A stretch of DNA of 64,000 nucleotides. It comes from Comamonas testosteroni (GTDB lineage Bacteria > Pseudomonadota > Gammaproteobacteria > Burkholderiales > Burkholderiaceae_C). Shown piece by piece: positions 9,796 through 18,345 of the stretch. Location of the stretch: contig NZ_CP129672.1 in NCBI RefSeq assembly GCF_030505195.1, positions 3,878,501 through 3,942,500 of the forward strand, read 5' to 3'. Position 1 is the stretch's first letter; each line of letters opens with the position of its first letter. Position numbers and translations under genes: made by a program. A model generated the notes under the pieces. The model was not told where the DNA came from and did no database searches. It saw only the letters and a list, made by a program, of their open reading frames with translations.

Positions 9796-10389
9796 TTAAG
9801 CCAACTTTGCCAACTCAACCAATTTATCAAGTTCTTTTTTACCCTCAGAAGTAGCAAAGTAAGTTTTACCCTCCGGAGTAGCAGCAGCAGTGATAGCAGC
9901 GGCTGTCTTGTGAGTGGTGAAGAACTTGCCCAGCGATGGCCCATAGACCTTTTTCAGGTCAGTAGTGGGCTGACCCTTCACATCTTCAAAAACACGCCCA
10001 CGCTTGTAAATAAAGGGCTTGCCGTGGCCCTTGTGGTTGATGACCTCTTCATTGGCATTAGAGGGGCGCTCAATCGTTGTTGCAGTAGTAGCAGGCTTGG
10101 CCTCTCCACCTTCACTCGCAGGCTTCACAGAAGGCCACAGGTTCTCAGCCTTCACACCTTGCTCAGTGAGCAACTTACCAAGTTTGCGAGCAGTTCCAAA
10201 GACTTCCAGAACCGTAAATTTATGGTCATCAATAGACTTTTGAACATCTTTGATAAGAGCCTCACGACCCTCATTCAACTTGCTCAATTGGCCTTGCAGA
10301 GTTCCAAGTTCTTTCAGTTCATCAGCGCTCATAGAGGAACGCTGCAACTTAGAAATAAGTTCATCAAAACGAGCACGATTGAACGTCAT
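9796..10389 (-). CDS. Hypothetical protein with N-terminal coiled coil
   Basis: This 197-residue protein was not recognised. Residues 1-60 are helical and charged (LQRSSMSADELKELGTLQGQ and an NEGREALIKDVQKSID stretch), compatible with dimerising coiled coil. The middle is rich in P, A and T, and the C-terminal half contains GKPFIYKRGRVFEDVKG and Lys/Ala-rich helices. The N-terminus faintly recalls H-NS-type oligomerisation domains, but the H-NS C-terminal motif is absent. A strong GGAGG ribosome binding site precedes the start. Its base composition is less AT-rich than rep or the relaxase, suggesting a separate origin. Confidence 0.7.
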   Translation of the reverse strand: MTFNRARFDELISKLQRSSMSADELKELGTLQGQLSKLNEGREALIKDVQKSIDDHKFTVLEVFGTARKLGKLLTEQGVKAENLWPSVKPASEGGEAKPATTATTIERPSNANEEVINHKGHGKPFIYKRGRVFEDVKGQPTTDLKKVYGPSLGKFFTTHKTAAAITAAATPEGKTYFATSEGKKELDKLVELAKLA

Positions 10390-10770
10390 ACAACCTCCGA
10401 AAAAAGATGTTTGGAATTGTATAACAACAAAAAATAAGTATCAATAATAAAGTTTTAAATAAGAAAAATAAAATATCTTTGTATTTGTAATTTAATCAAG
10501 AATCATCAAAAAAATAAAAATTCCTTTTTATTTTTTAATAAAAAGCATAACAAAGAAAAATGAAATTCCTTTCATTTTTTCTTCATCTTTATCTCAAAAG
10601 AACAGCCAACCAGGGCACTTCCTATTAAAAATAGTAGAAAAGCATTTATTTTAAAACCGTTGCAAATAAAGAGTTTTATCTAAATATTGATGAGCCAGAA
10701 AAATGCAGTTGACATTTAAAGATTATTTGCTAACTTTATTTATATAAAGATATAAAAAAGGAGGCAGAAA
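10390..10770. other. AT-rich gap with two TTCC-loop hairpins
   Basis: No gene is seen in this 381-bp divergent gap. It holds two perfect hairpins with A/T-rich stems and the same TTCC loop. The first pairs A6-T-A5 with T5-A-T6 (10509-10536). The second pairs AAAAATGAAA with TTTCATTTTT (10556-10579). Both could be bidirectional terminators, or intrinsically bent DNA. The gap must also carry the promoter of the minus-strand hypothetical gene. Confidence 0.5.
10709..10736 (+). promoter_or_regulatory. Probable promoter of the mobilization operon
   Basis: TTGACA at 10709-10714 is followed after 16 bp by TAACTT with an upstream TG (extended -10 type). The first gene starts at 10771 with a strong AAGGAGG ribosome binding site. 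The -10 match is weak. Confidence 0.4.
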
Positions 10771-11073
10771 ATGAGAGTTAGATGTTTAGATTGTAGAAAT
10801 CATTTTGATATTAAATCAAAAAGCGACCCTAAAAGTTTTTTTGATTTAGCGGTAAGAATGGGAGGCTTTGCAGTTGTCGGATATTTTATTTTTACTCAAT
10901 TAGCATTAGTTATTTTTGTTGCATTTTTAATGGTGTTAGATAACGTAGCAAGTGGCTTTAATAGTGGAAGTGGTGGTAGTGGTAGCAGTGACGTTTGTTG
11001 CAAACATTGTGGAAGTAGCAGAATTAAAAAAATAGATATAAAAGCAAATAACGGGGAAAAGAATGAATTTTGA
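10771..11073 (+). CDS. Small zinc-ribbon membrane protein, mobilization operon
   Basis: This 100-residue protein starts with a CxxC knuckle (RCLDCRN) and ends with a second one (CCKHCGSSRI), together forming a split zinc ribbon. Between them is one long hydrophobic segment (about residues 30-58) and a Gly/Ser-rich linker. Both knuckles may fold on the same membrane side if the hydrophobic part is a hairpin. It is the first gene of a four-gene run ending in the relaxase and overlaps the next gene by 11 bp. Its role is unknown; a membrane-linked factor for DNA transfer is a guess. Confidence 0.65.
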   Translation: MRVRCLDCRNHFDIKSKSDPKSFFDLAVRMGGFAVVGYFIFTQLALVIFVAFLMVLDNVASGFNSGSGGSGSSDVCCKHCGSSRIKKIDIKANNGEKNEF

Positions 11074-11398
11074 AAATAAAAAAATAATAGATGAAATAAA
11101 ACCACCAGAAGATTTAGAGTGCAGAGATTGTCCATTGGCGGTATGGCGACTTATGAAAAATGTAAATGCAGTTAAAAAAAATAATATAGATATACAAGTA
11201 GATAGTTTCTACTTAGAAAAACATTTGTCGAATAACAATGAATTTGCATCTTACTACTACAATACGATTGAATGCTATTGTTCAAAATTATTTAAAACTA
11301 CATTTTCAGCATCAGTGAATAAATATGAAAATAAAAAATTTATAGCAAATATTGATGCAATTGATTATGTAATAGATTGTGAAGCAAAAGGAGAATAA
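11063..11398 (+). CDS. Hypothetical protein of the mobilization operon
   Basis: This 111-residue, AT-rich-coded protein was not recognised. Cysteines in DLECRDCPLAVWR and in ECYCSK could bind a metal. The rest is charged with no membrane segment. It overlaps the upstream zinc-ribbon gene by 11 bp and stops 2 bp before the next gene, so it is co-transcribed and probably translationally coupled. Confidence 0.6.
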   Translation: MNFENKKIIDEIKPPEDLECRDCPLAVWRLMKNVNAVKKNNIDIQVDSFYLEKHLSNNNEFASYYYNTIECYCSKLFKTTFSASVNKYENKKFIANIDAIDYVIDCEAKGE

Positions 11399-11400
11399 AA

Positions 11401-11730
11401 ATGAAAAAGCAAAATAAAATCAAAAAAACATTTCAGATAGATGTTGAAGCAGTTGATATGCTTAATGATTTAGTTAAATTCCACGGCGGAAATTTAGGAA
11501 CAACAATAAATCAAATAATAAAACACGCGCACAAACAGATGAACGCTGATTTAAGTTTTTCAAATACAAAAGATATAGAAAATGTATTGCAAGTTTTTGA
11601 TGAAAAATTAAAAAGTTATGATTTAAAAAATAAAATTCTTGAAGATGAGATTAATAGATTAAAAGAGAAATTATCAAAAGCAGTAGAAGTAATAAACAGG
11701 CATACAACAGAATTAAGAGAATTAAGATAA
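11401..11730 (+). CDS. Ribbon-helix-helix-like relaxosome accessory protein
   Basis: This 109-residue protein has an N-terminal part (KIKKTFQIDVEAVDMLNDLV onward) with the beta-strand/helix pattern of ribbon-helix-helix DNA-binding proteins. A C-terminal coiled coil follows (about residues 60-105, LKNKILEDEINRLKEKL). Small proteins of this design next to relaxase genes (TrwA/TraY/MobC-like) bind oriT and help strand opening. The relaxase gene starts 10 bp downstream. The family assignment comes from pattern and position, not a specific match. Confidence 0.6.
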   Translation: MKKQNKIKKTFQIDVEAVDMLNDLVKFHGGNLGTTINQIIKHAHKQMNADLSFSNTKDIENVLQVFDEKLKSYDLKNKILEDEINRLKEKLSKAVEVINRHTTELRELR

Positions 11731-11739
11731 GGTGAAAAT

Positions 11740-14700
11740 ATGTTATTAATAGAGAAATCAGGAAAAGGAGTTTTTGACTACCTAAAAAATGAAGAAGAAA
11801 AGCATAATACTATAAAAGATGAATTAACAGATGCTAAGATTAAAAATGCTGTTTTTGCTAAATATTTAGATGGAGGAAATAAAGAAGAACACTTTAAAGC
11901 AGTGTTTAAAGGTGGATTAGCAGAGGAGTTAAAGATTGATTACAGCACAGAAAATTTCCAATCTTTAATGGCTGGCGAATGCCCAGAAAAATTCATAAAA
12001 AATTATATAGGTGATAAAACAAATTTTAGAAATGGCAATCAATTTATAAATAAAACAGAGAATCAACAGTTAGGAACTGATTTTGTATCTGCTCCACCGA
12101 AATCTGTTTCCATGGAATTTGCGCTATCAAATTATGAAGGAAAACAAAAAATCGTTAGTGCATTAAGAGAGACAGACGACGAGATAAATAAATTTTTAGC
12201 AAAAAATATAAAACCATCGTGCAGAAAAGATGAGTATGAGAATTTTAATCCTGCTAAAACAAAAATAATGTTTGCTAGTTTTACTCACTATGAAGATAGA
12301 GAAATAGATCCCCATCTTCACAATCACGGACTTCTATTTAATTTTGCTGAATTTACTTTTGAAGAAATAGTAGATGGTAAGTTAGTTGAAACCAAAAAAC
12401 TATTGGCAATAGATACAGATGAGGTTTTTAAAAAACAACTAGAAATGTCATCAATGTATGACACGATACTTAACGCAAAAATGAGAGAGAAGGGCTATGT
12501 CACAGAGGGAGCAACCACAGAGGCAGGCCATAAAACATTCCGTCTTTCAGGCTACACAGAAGAACAAGAGAATGGAGTATCAAAAAGAAGTAAAGAAATA
12601 AAAAAATTCATTGATGAACAAAAAGAAAAAGGTATTCATTTTGCTTCTTTAACAATGGCAGAAGCAGAATATAAAAAACAAGTGAGAGTGAATACTAGAA
12701 ATAATAAAGAAGAACTAACAACACAAGAAATTTGGGAAAAAATTAAAGAAGAGACAAAAAAAGTAATGTCTCCTGTTGATATATTTAATAAAGAATTTAA
12801 ACAATCAGCAAAAAAACAAGAAATAAAAGAATACGATATAAACCAAGTATTAAATAGCAGTATATTTGAAACATCTGCAATAGTTAAAGAAACAGAAATA
12901 AAAAAAGAAATTGCAATTGAATTGAGATTTTCAAAATCAAATTTTTCTAAATATGAAGATTTAGAAAATGCAGTAAATCAAGAGTATTTAAAATTATTTA
13001 GTGATAAATTGTGTTTGGATAAATTAGTAAAACTAGAAGATGGAAAAATTACAAAACTATCTACTATTGAGAATGAAAGAAAAGCATTAGATAATTTAAA
13101 AGAATTATCGAAAATTTCAAATAAAGAGAATAATAATTTTAATAATCAATATTTAGATTATTTTTCTAAAAAATTGCCATTAAATAAAAAATTAAATGAT
13201 GGTCAATTGAATGCTTGTAAATTAGTTGCAGAAGATAATCAATTAACTATTGTTATTGGTGATGCTGGCTCAGGTAAGACATCAAGTGTTATTAAGTTTG
13301 CAGTTGAACAAAACCAAAATAATAAAAGAAAAATCTATGGTTTATCAACGCAAACAACAACAGCAGACGCTTTAAATGAAGCAGGTATTGAAAAAGATAA
13401 GTGCTTAAACACCAAAAGTTTTATATCAAAAGCATTTAACGGAAATAAAATAAAAACTGAGTTCATAAAAGAAGTAAGAAATTCTGTTTTAATTATTGAT
13501 GAAGCAGGTATGGTTGGTGCGGAAGATTATAGAAAAATCACGCAAATAGCATTAGAGACAAACTCAAAATTAATTATAGTTGGCGACCAGAAACAACTAT
13601 CGGCAGTCTCATACGGAAGCACATTTCAGCAAATACAAGAACAAATTGATGTTAAAAGTATTGCTAGACTTGAAGAGAATATGAGACAAAGCGAAGGTTC
13701 TGCAAAAATTATTGCTGAGGCATATAGAGATAAAAAAATTGAAGTTGTATTTGATGAATTAACAAAAAATAATTTTTTGGTTTCTAAAAATAGTCAAGAA
13801 GAAGTATTAAAAGAAATTGTTAAAGACTATTTGAATGATAGTTCTAACTCAAAAAAAATAATTTGTGGAACTAATAAAGAAATTGATTTTGTGAATGAAA
13901 AATGTAGAGAAGCAATAATTCAAGAAGAAATTAATAAATCTAAATTGAACAAAAAATATGTATCACATTTAGATTTTAAAAATCAGAAAGAAATAAAAAC
14001 ACAAAGATATTTGCCCGGTGGAGTAACGCAAAAAATTAAAAAACAATTCTGCATTGGTGAAGAAATAATTTTCCTAAAAAATCACAAGAAAACTATCAAA
14101 AATGGAAATATTGGAAAAATTAAATCAATGAAAGAGGTTAAAGGGGGCTTTGAAATTTCTGTAAATATTGAAAATAAAGAAGTTGTTTTCAATACTGTTG
14201 ATTATTCTTACTTTAATCATTCACATGCTATAAGTAGTCATAAAAGCCAAGGTAAAACTTTCGATAATACTTATCATCTAGGTAGTGCTAATACTTCAAG
14301 CAATAAATCTTATGTTGATGGTTCAAGACATAAGAAGCAATACAAGTTATACATTGAAAAAAATAAGATAGAAGCATTCAAGAAAAGTGCTGCAAGAAGT
14401 GAAGTTAAATCAACTACTGTTGATAGTAATGCAGCAAAAAATGCCTATGAAAAATATTTAAAATTAGTGAAATCAGGTTTCATTGTTAATGAGAATAACA
14501 ATAAAAACATTTCTGTTTTAAATAATAATTTATTGAATGAAATTAAGATAAATAATGAAAATATAATAAATGAAATAGAAAAAGAGGCGCAAAGAGTTGC
14601 AGAGGCACAGGCACCAAGGCTGCCCAAGGGGGTCGGTATCGTTCAAGGAGCGCCAGCATCAGTTCAAGCCGCAAGTCTTGCAATGTCTATGGCAATGAGT

Positions 14701-14829
14701 AAAACCAGCGTTGTAGAAGAGATGAAGAGAATTGAGACATTGAGACAGATAGATGAGGCGATAGCAGCCAGGCAGAAGGCCGCAGAGGTAGCAAGCAAGC
14801 AAAACAGAAATAGGGGGCTTGGTAGGTAA
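11740..14829 (+). CDS. MOBF-type relaxase-helicase (TrwC/TraI-like)
   Basis: This 1029-residue protein should nick oriT and unwind the transferred strand. The N-terminal relaxase domain has an early Tyr (YLKNEEE, residue 14) as candidate nucleophile and the three-histidine motif DPHLHNHG (H192, H194, H196) typical of MOBF relaxases. The RecD-like helicase part has Walker A GDAGSGKTSS (about 507-516), Walker B LIIDEAGMVGAED, a VGDQKQL motif III, and the late motif HAISSHKSQGKTF. The last about 80 residues, rich in Ala and Gln and beginning around AQRVAEAQAPRLPKG, are encoded by visibly more GC-rich DNA, as if acquired separately. Transfer would still need an external coupling protein and secretion system. 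Confidence 0.9.
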   Translation: MLLIEKSGKGVFDYLKNEEEKHNTIKDELTDAKIKNAVFAKYLDGGNKEEHFKAVFKGGLAEELKIDYSTENFQSLMAGECPEKFIKNYIGDKTNFRNGNQFINKTENQQLGTDFVSAPPKSVSMEFALSNYEGKQKIVSALRETDDEINKFLAKNIKPSCRKDEYENFNPAKTKIMFASFTHYEDREIDPHLHNHGLLFNFAEFTFEEIVDGKLVETKKLLAIDTDEVFKKQLEMSSMYDTILNAKMREKGYVTEGATTEAGHKTFRLSGYTEEQENGVSKRSKEIKKFIDEQKEKGIHFASLTMAEAEYKKQVRVNTRNNKEELTTQEIWEKIKEETKKVMSPVDIFNKEFKQSAKKQEIKEYDINQVLNSSIFETSAIVKETEIKKEIAIELRFSKSNFSKYEDLENAVNQEYLKLFSDKLCLDKLVKLEDGKITKLSTIENERKALDNLKELSKISNKENNNFNNQYLDYFSKKLPLNKKLNDGQLNACKLVAEDNQLTIVIGDAGSGKTSSVIKFAVEQNQNNKRKIYGLSTQTTTADALNEAGIEKDKCLNTKSFISKAFNGNKIKTEFIKEVRNSVLIIDEAGMVGAEDYRKITQIALETNSKLIIVGDQKQLSAVSYGSTFQQIQEQIDVKSIARLEENMRQSEGSAKIIAEAYRDKKIEVVFDELTKNNFLVSKNSQEEVLKEIVKDYLNDSSNSKKIICGTNKEIDFVNEKCREAIIQEEINKSKLNKKYVSHLDFKNQKEIKTQRYLPGGVTQKIKKQFCIGEEIIFLKNHKKTIKNGNIGKIKSMKEVKGGFEISVNIENKEVVFNTVDYSYFNHSHAISSHKSQGKTFDNTYHLGSANTSSNKSYVDGSRHKKQYKLYIEKNKIEAFKKSAARSEVKSTTVDSNAAKNAYEKYLKLVKSGFIVNENNNKNISVLNNNLLNEIKINNENIINEIEKEAQRVAEAQAPRLPKGVGIVQGAPASVQAASLAMSMAMSKTSVVEEMKRIETLRQIDEAIAARQKAAEVASKQNRNRGLGR

Positions 14830-14974
14830 CTCATCACTCTCATAGGGAACTCAATAATAGTTGAGTTTTTTACTATGTCTAAATCGCTGGTATCATTCGC
14901 GGTATCGAATTTTTGAACACAAAAACTGCATAAGTCTTTGATGTAAAAAAAGTTTTTTCGGATTTGGTGGATAG

Positions 14975-14991
14975 TCCCACCCTCTCCGCCA
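14975..14991 (+). repeat. attR: second copy of the 17-bp direct repeat
   Basis: It is an exact copy of the tRNA-Ser 3' end sequence, but without any tRNA body upstream, so it marks the right end of the element. The tRNA-Arg gene begins 3 bp later. In the uninterrupted chromosome the two tRNA genes would be only a few bases apart. Confidence 0.9.
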
Positions 14992-14993
14992 AT

Positions 14994-15070
14994 GCGGCTG
15001 TAGCTCAGCTGGATAGAGTACTTGGCTACGAACCAAGGGGTCGTGGGTTCGATTCCTGCCAGCCGCACCA
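14994..15070 (+). tRNA. tRNA-Arg (anticodon ACG), copy 1
   Basis: The 77-nt gene has acceptor GCGGCTG/CAGCCGC and anticodon stem CTTGG/CCAAG with loop CTACGAA, so the anticodon is ACG (inosine after editing). CCA is encoded. It is identical to the copies at 31368 and 31592. Before insertion of the element it probably shared a transcript with tRNA-Ser. Confidence 0.95.
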
Positions 15071-15076
15071 AACGTT

Positions 15077-15110
15077 AAGCCTCAGAGTAGAAATACTCTG
15101 AGGCTTTTTC
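15077..15110 (+). terminator. Terminator after tRNA-Arg copy 1
   Basis: A 13-bp stem AAGCCTCAGAGTA/TACTCTGAGGCTT with GAAA loop and T-run. The same design with a slightly different stem follows the other two tRNA-Arg copies (31450-31483 and 31675-31708). Confidence 0.85.
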
Positions 15111-15194
15111 GTTTCTGGCGTCTGCGGGAGATATGCGTTTGGCACAAAGGCCCGGACGCCGTGGTGTCCGGCCAGGCCTTGGTGAGGTCTTGCT

Positions 15195-16160
15195 CTATGC
15201 CTGCATCCCTGCGCTGGCCAGCACGGCCAGGGCGCAGGAAGCGATGCGGCTGGCCACCGAGTCGGAGCGGCTGGTCAGCACGATGGGCACGCGCATGCCC
15301 AGCACCAGGCCCGCGCATTCGGCGTTGGCCATGTAGACCAGCTGCTTGTAGATCATGTTGCCGGCTTCCAGGTTGGGGGCCAGCAAGATATCGGGGCGAC
15401 CGGCGACATCGGAGACTATGCCCTTGTTGTGCGCCGAGTGCAGGGAGATGGCGTTGTCATAAGCCAGCGGACCGTCAAAAATGCCGCCTGTGATCTGGCC
15501 CCGGTCGGCCATCTTGCACAGGGCTGCCGCATCGATGGTGCCGGGAATGGCTGGGTTGACGGTCTCCACCGCCGACAGCAGGGCCACGCGCGGCCGGGCT
15601 ATGCCGATGGCATGGGCCAGATCAACCGCGTTCTGGGCGATATCGCGCTTTTCCATCAGGCTGGGGAAGATGTTGACCACGCAGTCGGTCATCAGCAGCG
15701 GGCGGTCGTAGCCCGGGACGTCCATGATGAAGACATGGCTGGCCCGGCGGCTGCCGCGCAGGCCGGCTTCGCGCGCCACGGCCGCCCCCAGCAGATCGTC
15801 GCTGTGCAGGCTGCCTTTCATCAGGGCCCGGGCCCGGCCATCGCGGCACAGGGCTGCGGCCTGGGCCGCAGCGACGCGGGAGTCGTCCGCCGTGGAGTGG
15901 ATCTCGGCGGCAGACAGCTCCAGACCGGCAGAGCGAGCCGCAGCCTCGATGCGCTGCTGCGGCCCTACCAGCAGGGGCTTGATCAGGCCGGCCTCCGCCG
16001 CCTGCATGGCCGCCTGCACAGAGCCGGCATCGCAGGGATAGGCCACGGCCACGGGAATGGGGCCCTGGGCCTTGGCCTGGTCCAGCAGGTGCTGGAGATG
16101 GGGGCGAGGCGTGGCGGGCGCATCGTCGGCGGCCACGGCAAGGGAGAGTGGGGGAGTCAT
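15195..16160 (-). CDS. pta: Phosphate acetyltransferase (taurine pathway)
   Basis: This 321-residue protein consists of the PTA/PTB catalytic domain only, without the long N-terminal regulatory domain of E. coli Pta. Conserved stretches include NIFPSLMEKRDIAQNAVDLA, SAVETVNPAIPGT, GGIFDGPLAYDNAIS and DILLAPNLEAGNMIYKQL. It converts the acetyl phosphate made by Xsc into acetyl-CoA and phosphate. A good ribosome binding site (AGGAG) precedes the start. It follows xsc on the same strand after 251 bp that contain a dispersed repeat. Confidence 0.93.
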   Translation of the reverse strand: MTPPLSLAVAADDAPATPRPHLQHLLDQAKAQGPIPVAVAYPCDAGSVQAAMQAAEAGLIKPLLVGPQQRIEAAARSAGLELSAAEIHSTADDSRVAAAQAAALCRDGRARALMKGSLHSDDLLGAAVAREAGLRGSRRASHVFIMDVPGYDRPLLMTDCVVNIFPSLMEKRDIAQNAVDLAHAIGIARPRVALLSAVETVNPAIPGTIDAAALCKMADRGQITGGIFDGPLAYDNAISLHSAHNKGIVSDVAGRPDILLAPNLEAGNMIYKQLVYMANAECAGLVLGMRVPIVLTSRSDSVASRIASCALAVLASAGMQA

Positions 16161-16299
16161 GAAAGCTCCTGCGGGAAGTACAGGGCCCGGCGCGAATAGC
16201 GCGGGGGGCGGGGAGTCGGCTTTCGAGGGCCTTGCGCTTTACCCAGGCGCATGAAACCGGCGCGGCCCGACCAAGGGACACCGAGGAAAGGCCTGGGCT

Positions 16300-16403
16300 G
16301 GCCGCGCCGCCCCGCACCGAGGGTGTCGTCCCCCTCCCCCGCGCAGCGGGTAGAGAGGCGCCGTGCAACGAGGGGGAAGGCGCGCAGCGCCTCAGGGGGT
16401 GTC
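16300..16403. repeat. GC-rich dispersed intergenic repeat, copy 2
   Basis: Lying between xsc and pta, this is the reverse-complement relative of 1392-1464. On the minus strand it reads CCCCCTGAGGCGCTGCGCGC, a C-run, a longer G/C stem, GACGACACC and a TGCGGGGCGGC tail. Its stems could stabilise the upstream xsc message or reduce pta expression relative to xsc. Confidence 0.6.
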
Positions 16404-16411
16404 AGACGGCG

Positions 16412-18223
16412 TCACACAAAATCTTTGTACTTGTCCAGCATGCGCACGGGCTTGGACAAGGCGTCGCGGCGGAAGGGATCGCCGAGCTCGCGCGTGCACA
16501 TGATCTCGATCACGCAGGTCTTGCCTTCCTTCATCTGCATGTCGATGGCTTTTTGCAGTGCCGGGCCCACGTCCTCGATGTGGTCCACCACGATGCCTTC
16601 GGCTCCCATGGCCTTGGCGATGTCGGAGAAGCTTTCGCTTTCCAGCTCGCCTGCCACGAAGCGGCGGTTGTAGAAGTCCACCTGGTTCTTCTTTTCCGCG
16701 CCCCACTGGCGGTTGTGGAACACCACGGCGGTCACGGGGATGTCGTGGCGCACGGCGGTCATGATTTCCATCATGCTCATGCCCCAGGCACCGTCACCTG
16801 CATAAGCGATGGCCGGGCGATCGGGGGCGGCGCACTTGGCACCGATGATGGTGGGCAGGGCGTAGCCGCAGTTGCCGAAGCTCATGGGGGCGAAGAAGCT
16901 GCGCGGCTCGTCGAAGCGCAGATAGCTGTTGGCCACCGAGTTGATATTGCCGATGTCGGTGGACACCATGGCGCGCGCCGGCATGGCTTTTTCGAGTTCT
17001 CGCAGCACCTGGCGGGGATGCAGATAGCTGCCGCCAGTTGGCGTGCGTTCGCCCTTGGCCTCTTCGATCATGTCCAGGCTGTAGGGGTCGCGCTCGTGGG
17101 TCCAGCCGTCGAGCTCTTTTTCCCAGGCGGCCTTTTCCGTGGCGATGGTGTCGGCGCGCGCTGCCTTGGTGGCGTCACAGCCCAGCGTCACATCGGCCAG
17201 GCGCCTGCTCAGTTCGGCCGCTACGGCCTTGGCATCGCCGTTGATGCCCACGGCGATCTTCTTGACCAGGCCCAGGTTGGTGTGATCGGCCTCGATCTGG
17301 ATGATCTTGGCGGTCTTGGGCCAGTAGTCCATGCCATGCTGGGGCAGGGTGCCGAAGGGACCCATGCGCGAGCCCAGCGCAATCACCACGTCGGCCTGGG
17401 CGATCAGCTTCATGGCGGCCTTGGAGCCCTGGTAGCCCAGAGGGCCGGCCCACAGCGGGTGCTTGGCGGGGAAGGCGTCGTTGCGCAGATAGCCGGTGGC
17501 CACGGGCGCGCCCAGACGCTCGGCCAGCTGCCTGGCTTCTTCCACGGCATCGCCCATGACCACGCCGCCGCCGGCCAGGATCACCGGGAACTTGGCGGTC
17601 TTGAGCAGGTCCACGGCGGCTTGCAGGCTGGCCTCGCCGCCGTGACCGCGGTCCACGCGCATGGGCTTGGGAATCTCGCACTCGATCTCGCCGTAGAAGT
17701 AGTCACGCGGAATATTGAGCTGGGTCGGGCCCATCTCGGACATGGCGCGGTCGAAGACGCGGCCCGTGAACTCGGCCATGCGCTTGGGGTTGCAGACATG
17801 GCCCTGGTACTTGGTGAACTCCTGGAACATGGGCAACTGGTTGGCTTCCTGGAAGCCGCCCAGGCCCATGCCCATGGTGCCGGTCTCGGGGGTCACGATC
17901 ACCACCGGGCTGTGCGCCCAGTAGGCTGCGGCAATCCCGGTCACGCAGTTGCTGATGCCGGGGCCGTTCTGGCCGATCACCACGCCGTGGCGGCCCGAGA
18001 CGCGGGCATAGCCGTCGGCCATGTGGGCCGCACCTTGCTCATGCACCACCGGGATCAGGCGAATGCCTGCGGGGGCGAAGATGTCCATGGCATCCATGAA
18101 GGCGGAACCCATGATGCCGAACATCTCGCTGACGCCATTGGCGACGCAGGTTTCGACGAATGCTTCCGAAGGGGTCATCTTGTGAACGCCTTCAACCACT
18201 TTACGATTGTCCGTTGCAGCCAT
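16412..18223 (-). CDS. xsc: Sulfoacetaldehyde acetyltransferase
   Basis: Xsc is the ThDP-dependent enzyme that cleaves sulfoacetaldehyde with phosphate into sulfite and acetyl phosphate, the central step of taurine dissimilation. The 603-residue protein has the ThDP-enzyme layout: an N-terminal Pyr domain with HEQGAAHMADGYARV (catalytic Glu), a central domain, and the PP domain with the GDGAWGMSMMEIMTAVRHD diphosphate-binding motif. The segment NRQWGAEKKNQVDFYNRRF is characteristic of Xsc and distinguishes it from acetolactate synthase. A strong ribosome binding site (AAGGAGA) precedes the start. The gene is divergent from the iclR gene. Confidence 0.95.
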   Translation of the reverse strand: MAATDNRKVVEGVHKMTPSEAFVETCVANGVSEMFGIMGSAFMDAMDIFAPAGIRLIPVVHEQGAAHMADGYARVSGRHGVVIGQNGPGISNCVTGIAAAYWAHSPVVIVTPETGTMGMGLGGFQEANQLPMFQEFTKYQGHVCNPKRMAEFTGRVFDRAMSEMGPTQLNIPRDYFYGEIECEIPKPMRVDRGHGGEASLQAAVDLLKTAKFPVILAGGGVVMGDAVEEARQLAERLGAPVATGYLRNDAFPAKHPLWAGPLGYQGSKAAMKLIAQADVVIALGSRMGPFGTLPQHGMDYWPKTAKIIQIEADHTNLGLVKKIAVGINGDAKAVAAELSRRLADVTLGCDATKAARADTIATEKAAWEKELDGWTHERDPYSLDMIEEAKGERTPTGGSYLHPRQVLRELEKAMPARAMVSTDIGNINSVANSYLRFDEPRSFFAPMSFGNCGYALPTIIGAKCAAPDRPAIAYAGDGAWGMSMMEIMTAVRHDIPVTAVVFHNRQWGAEKKNQVDFYNRRFVAGELESESFSDIAKAMGAEGIVVDHIEDVGPALQKAIDMQMKEGKTCVIEIMCTRELGDPFRRDALSKPVRMLDKYKDFV

Positions 18224-18243
18224 CTCTGTCTCCTTGAAAATTT

Positions 18244-18258
18244 GAAACCTATGGTTCC
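18244..18258. promoter_or_regulatory. Candidate IclR-type operator in the xsc/iclR divergent gap
   Basis: GAAACC-TAT-GGTTCC is a near-perfect 15-bp palindrome (one mismatched pair), 21 bp before the xsc start. IclR-family operators are often short GGAA/TTCC-type palindromes. The AT-rich remainder of the gap must hold both promoters. No TauR-type box was found here. Confidence 0.35.
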
Positions 18259-18345
18259 GAAAAAAGAAATAACGATGTCAGTCTATGGCATTTTTTTGTT
18301 TTCGTGCAAATAAATTTCTTTTTATGGAATAAATTGACTCGAAAA

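Noticed and set aside
9796..10389. H-NS-type nucleoid protein encoded by the element
   Set aside because: Only the N-terminal coiled coil is similar; the C-terminal DNA-binding motif of H-NS proteins is absent, so it was left as hypothetical.
14941..14993. A second tRNA-Ser at the right end of the element
   Set aside because: Only the 17-bp 3' end sequence is present; there is no anticodon arm or 5' acceptor strand upstream.
16232..18313. A 693-codon open frame on the plus strand opposite xsc
   Set aside because: It is the antisense of xsc; the translation is His/Gly/Ala-rich with no domain, a common artefact of GC-rich third-position bias.
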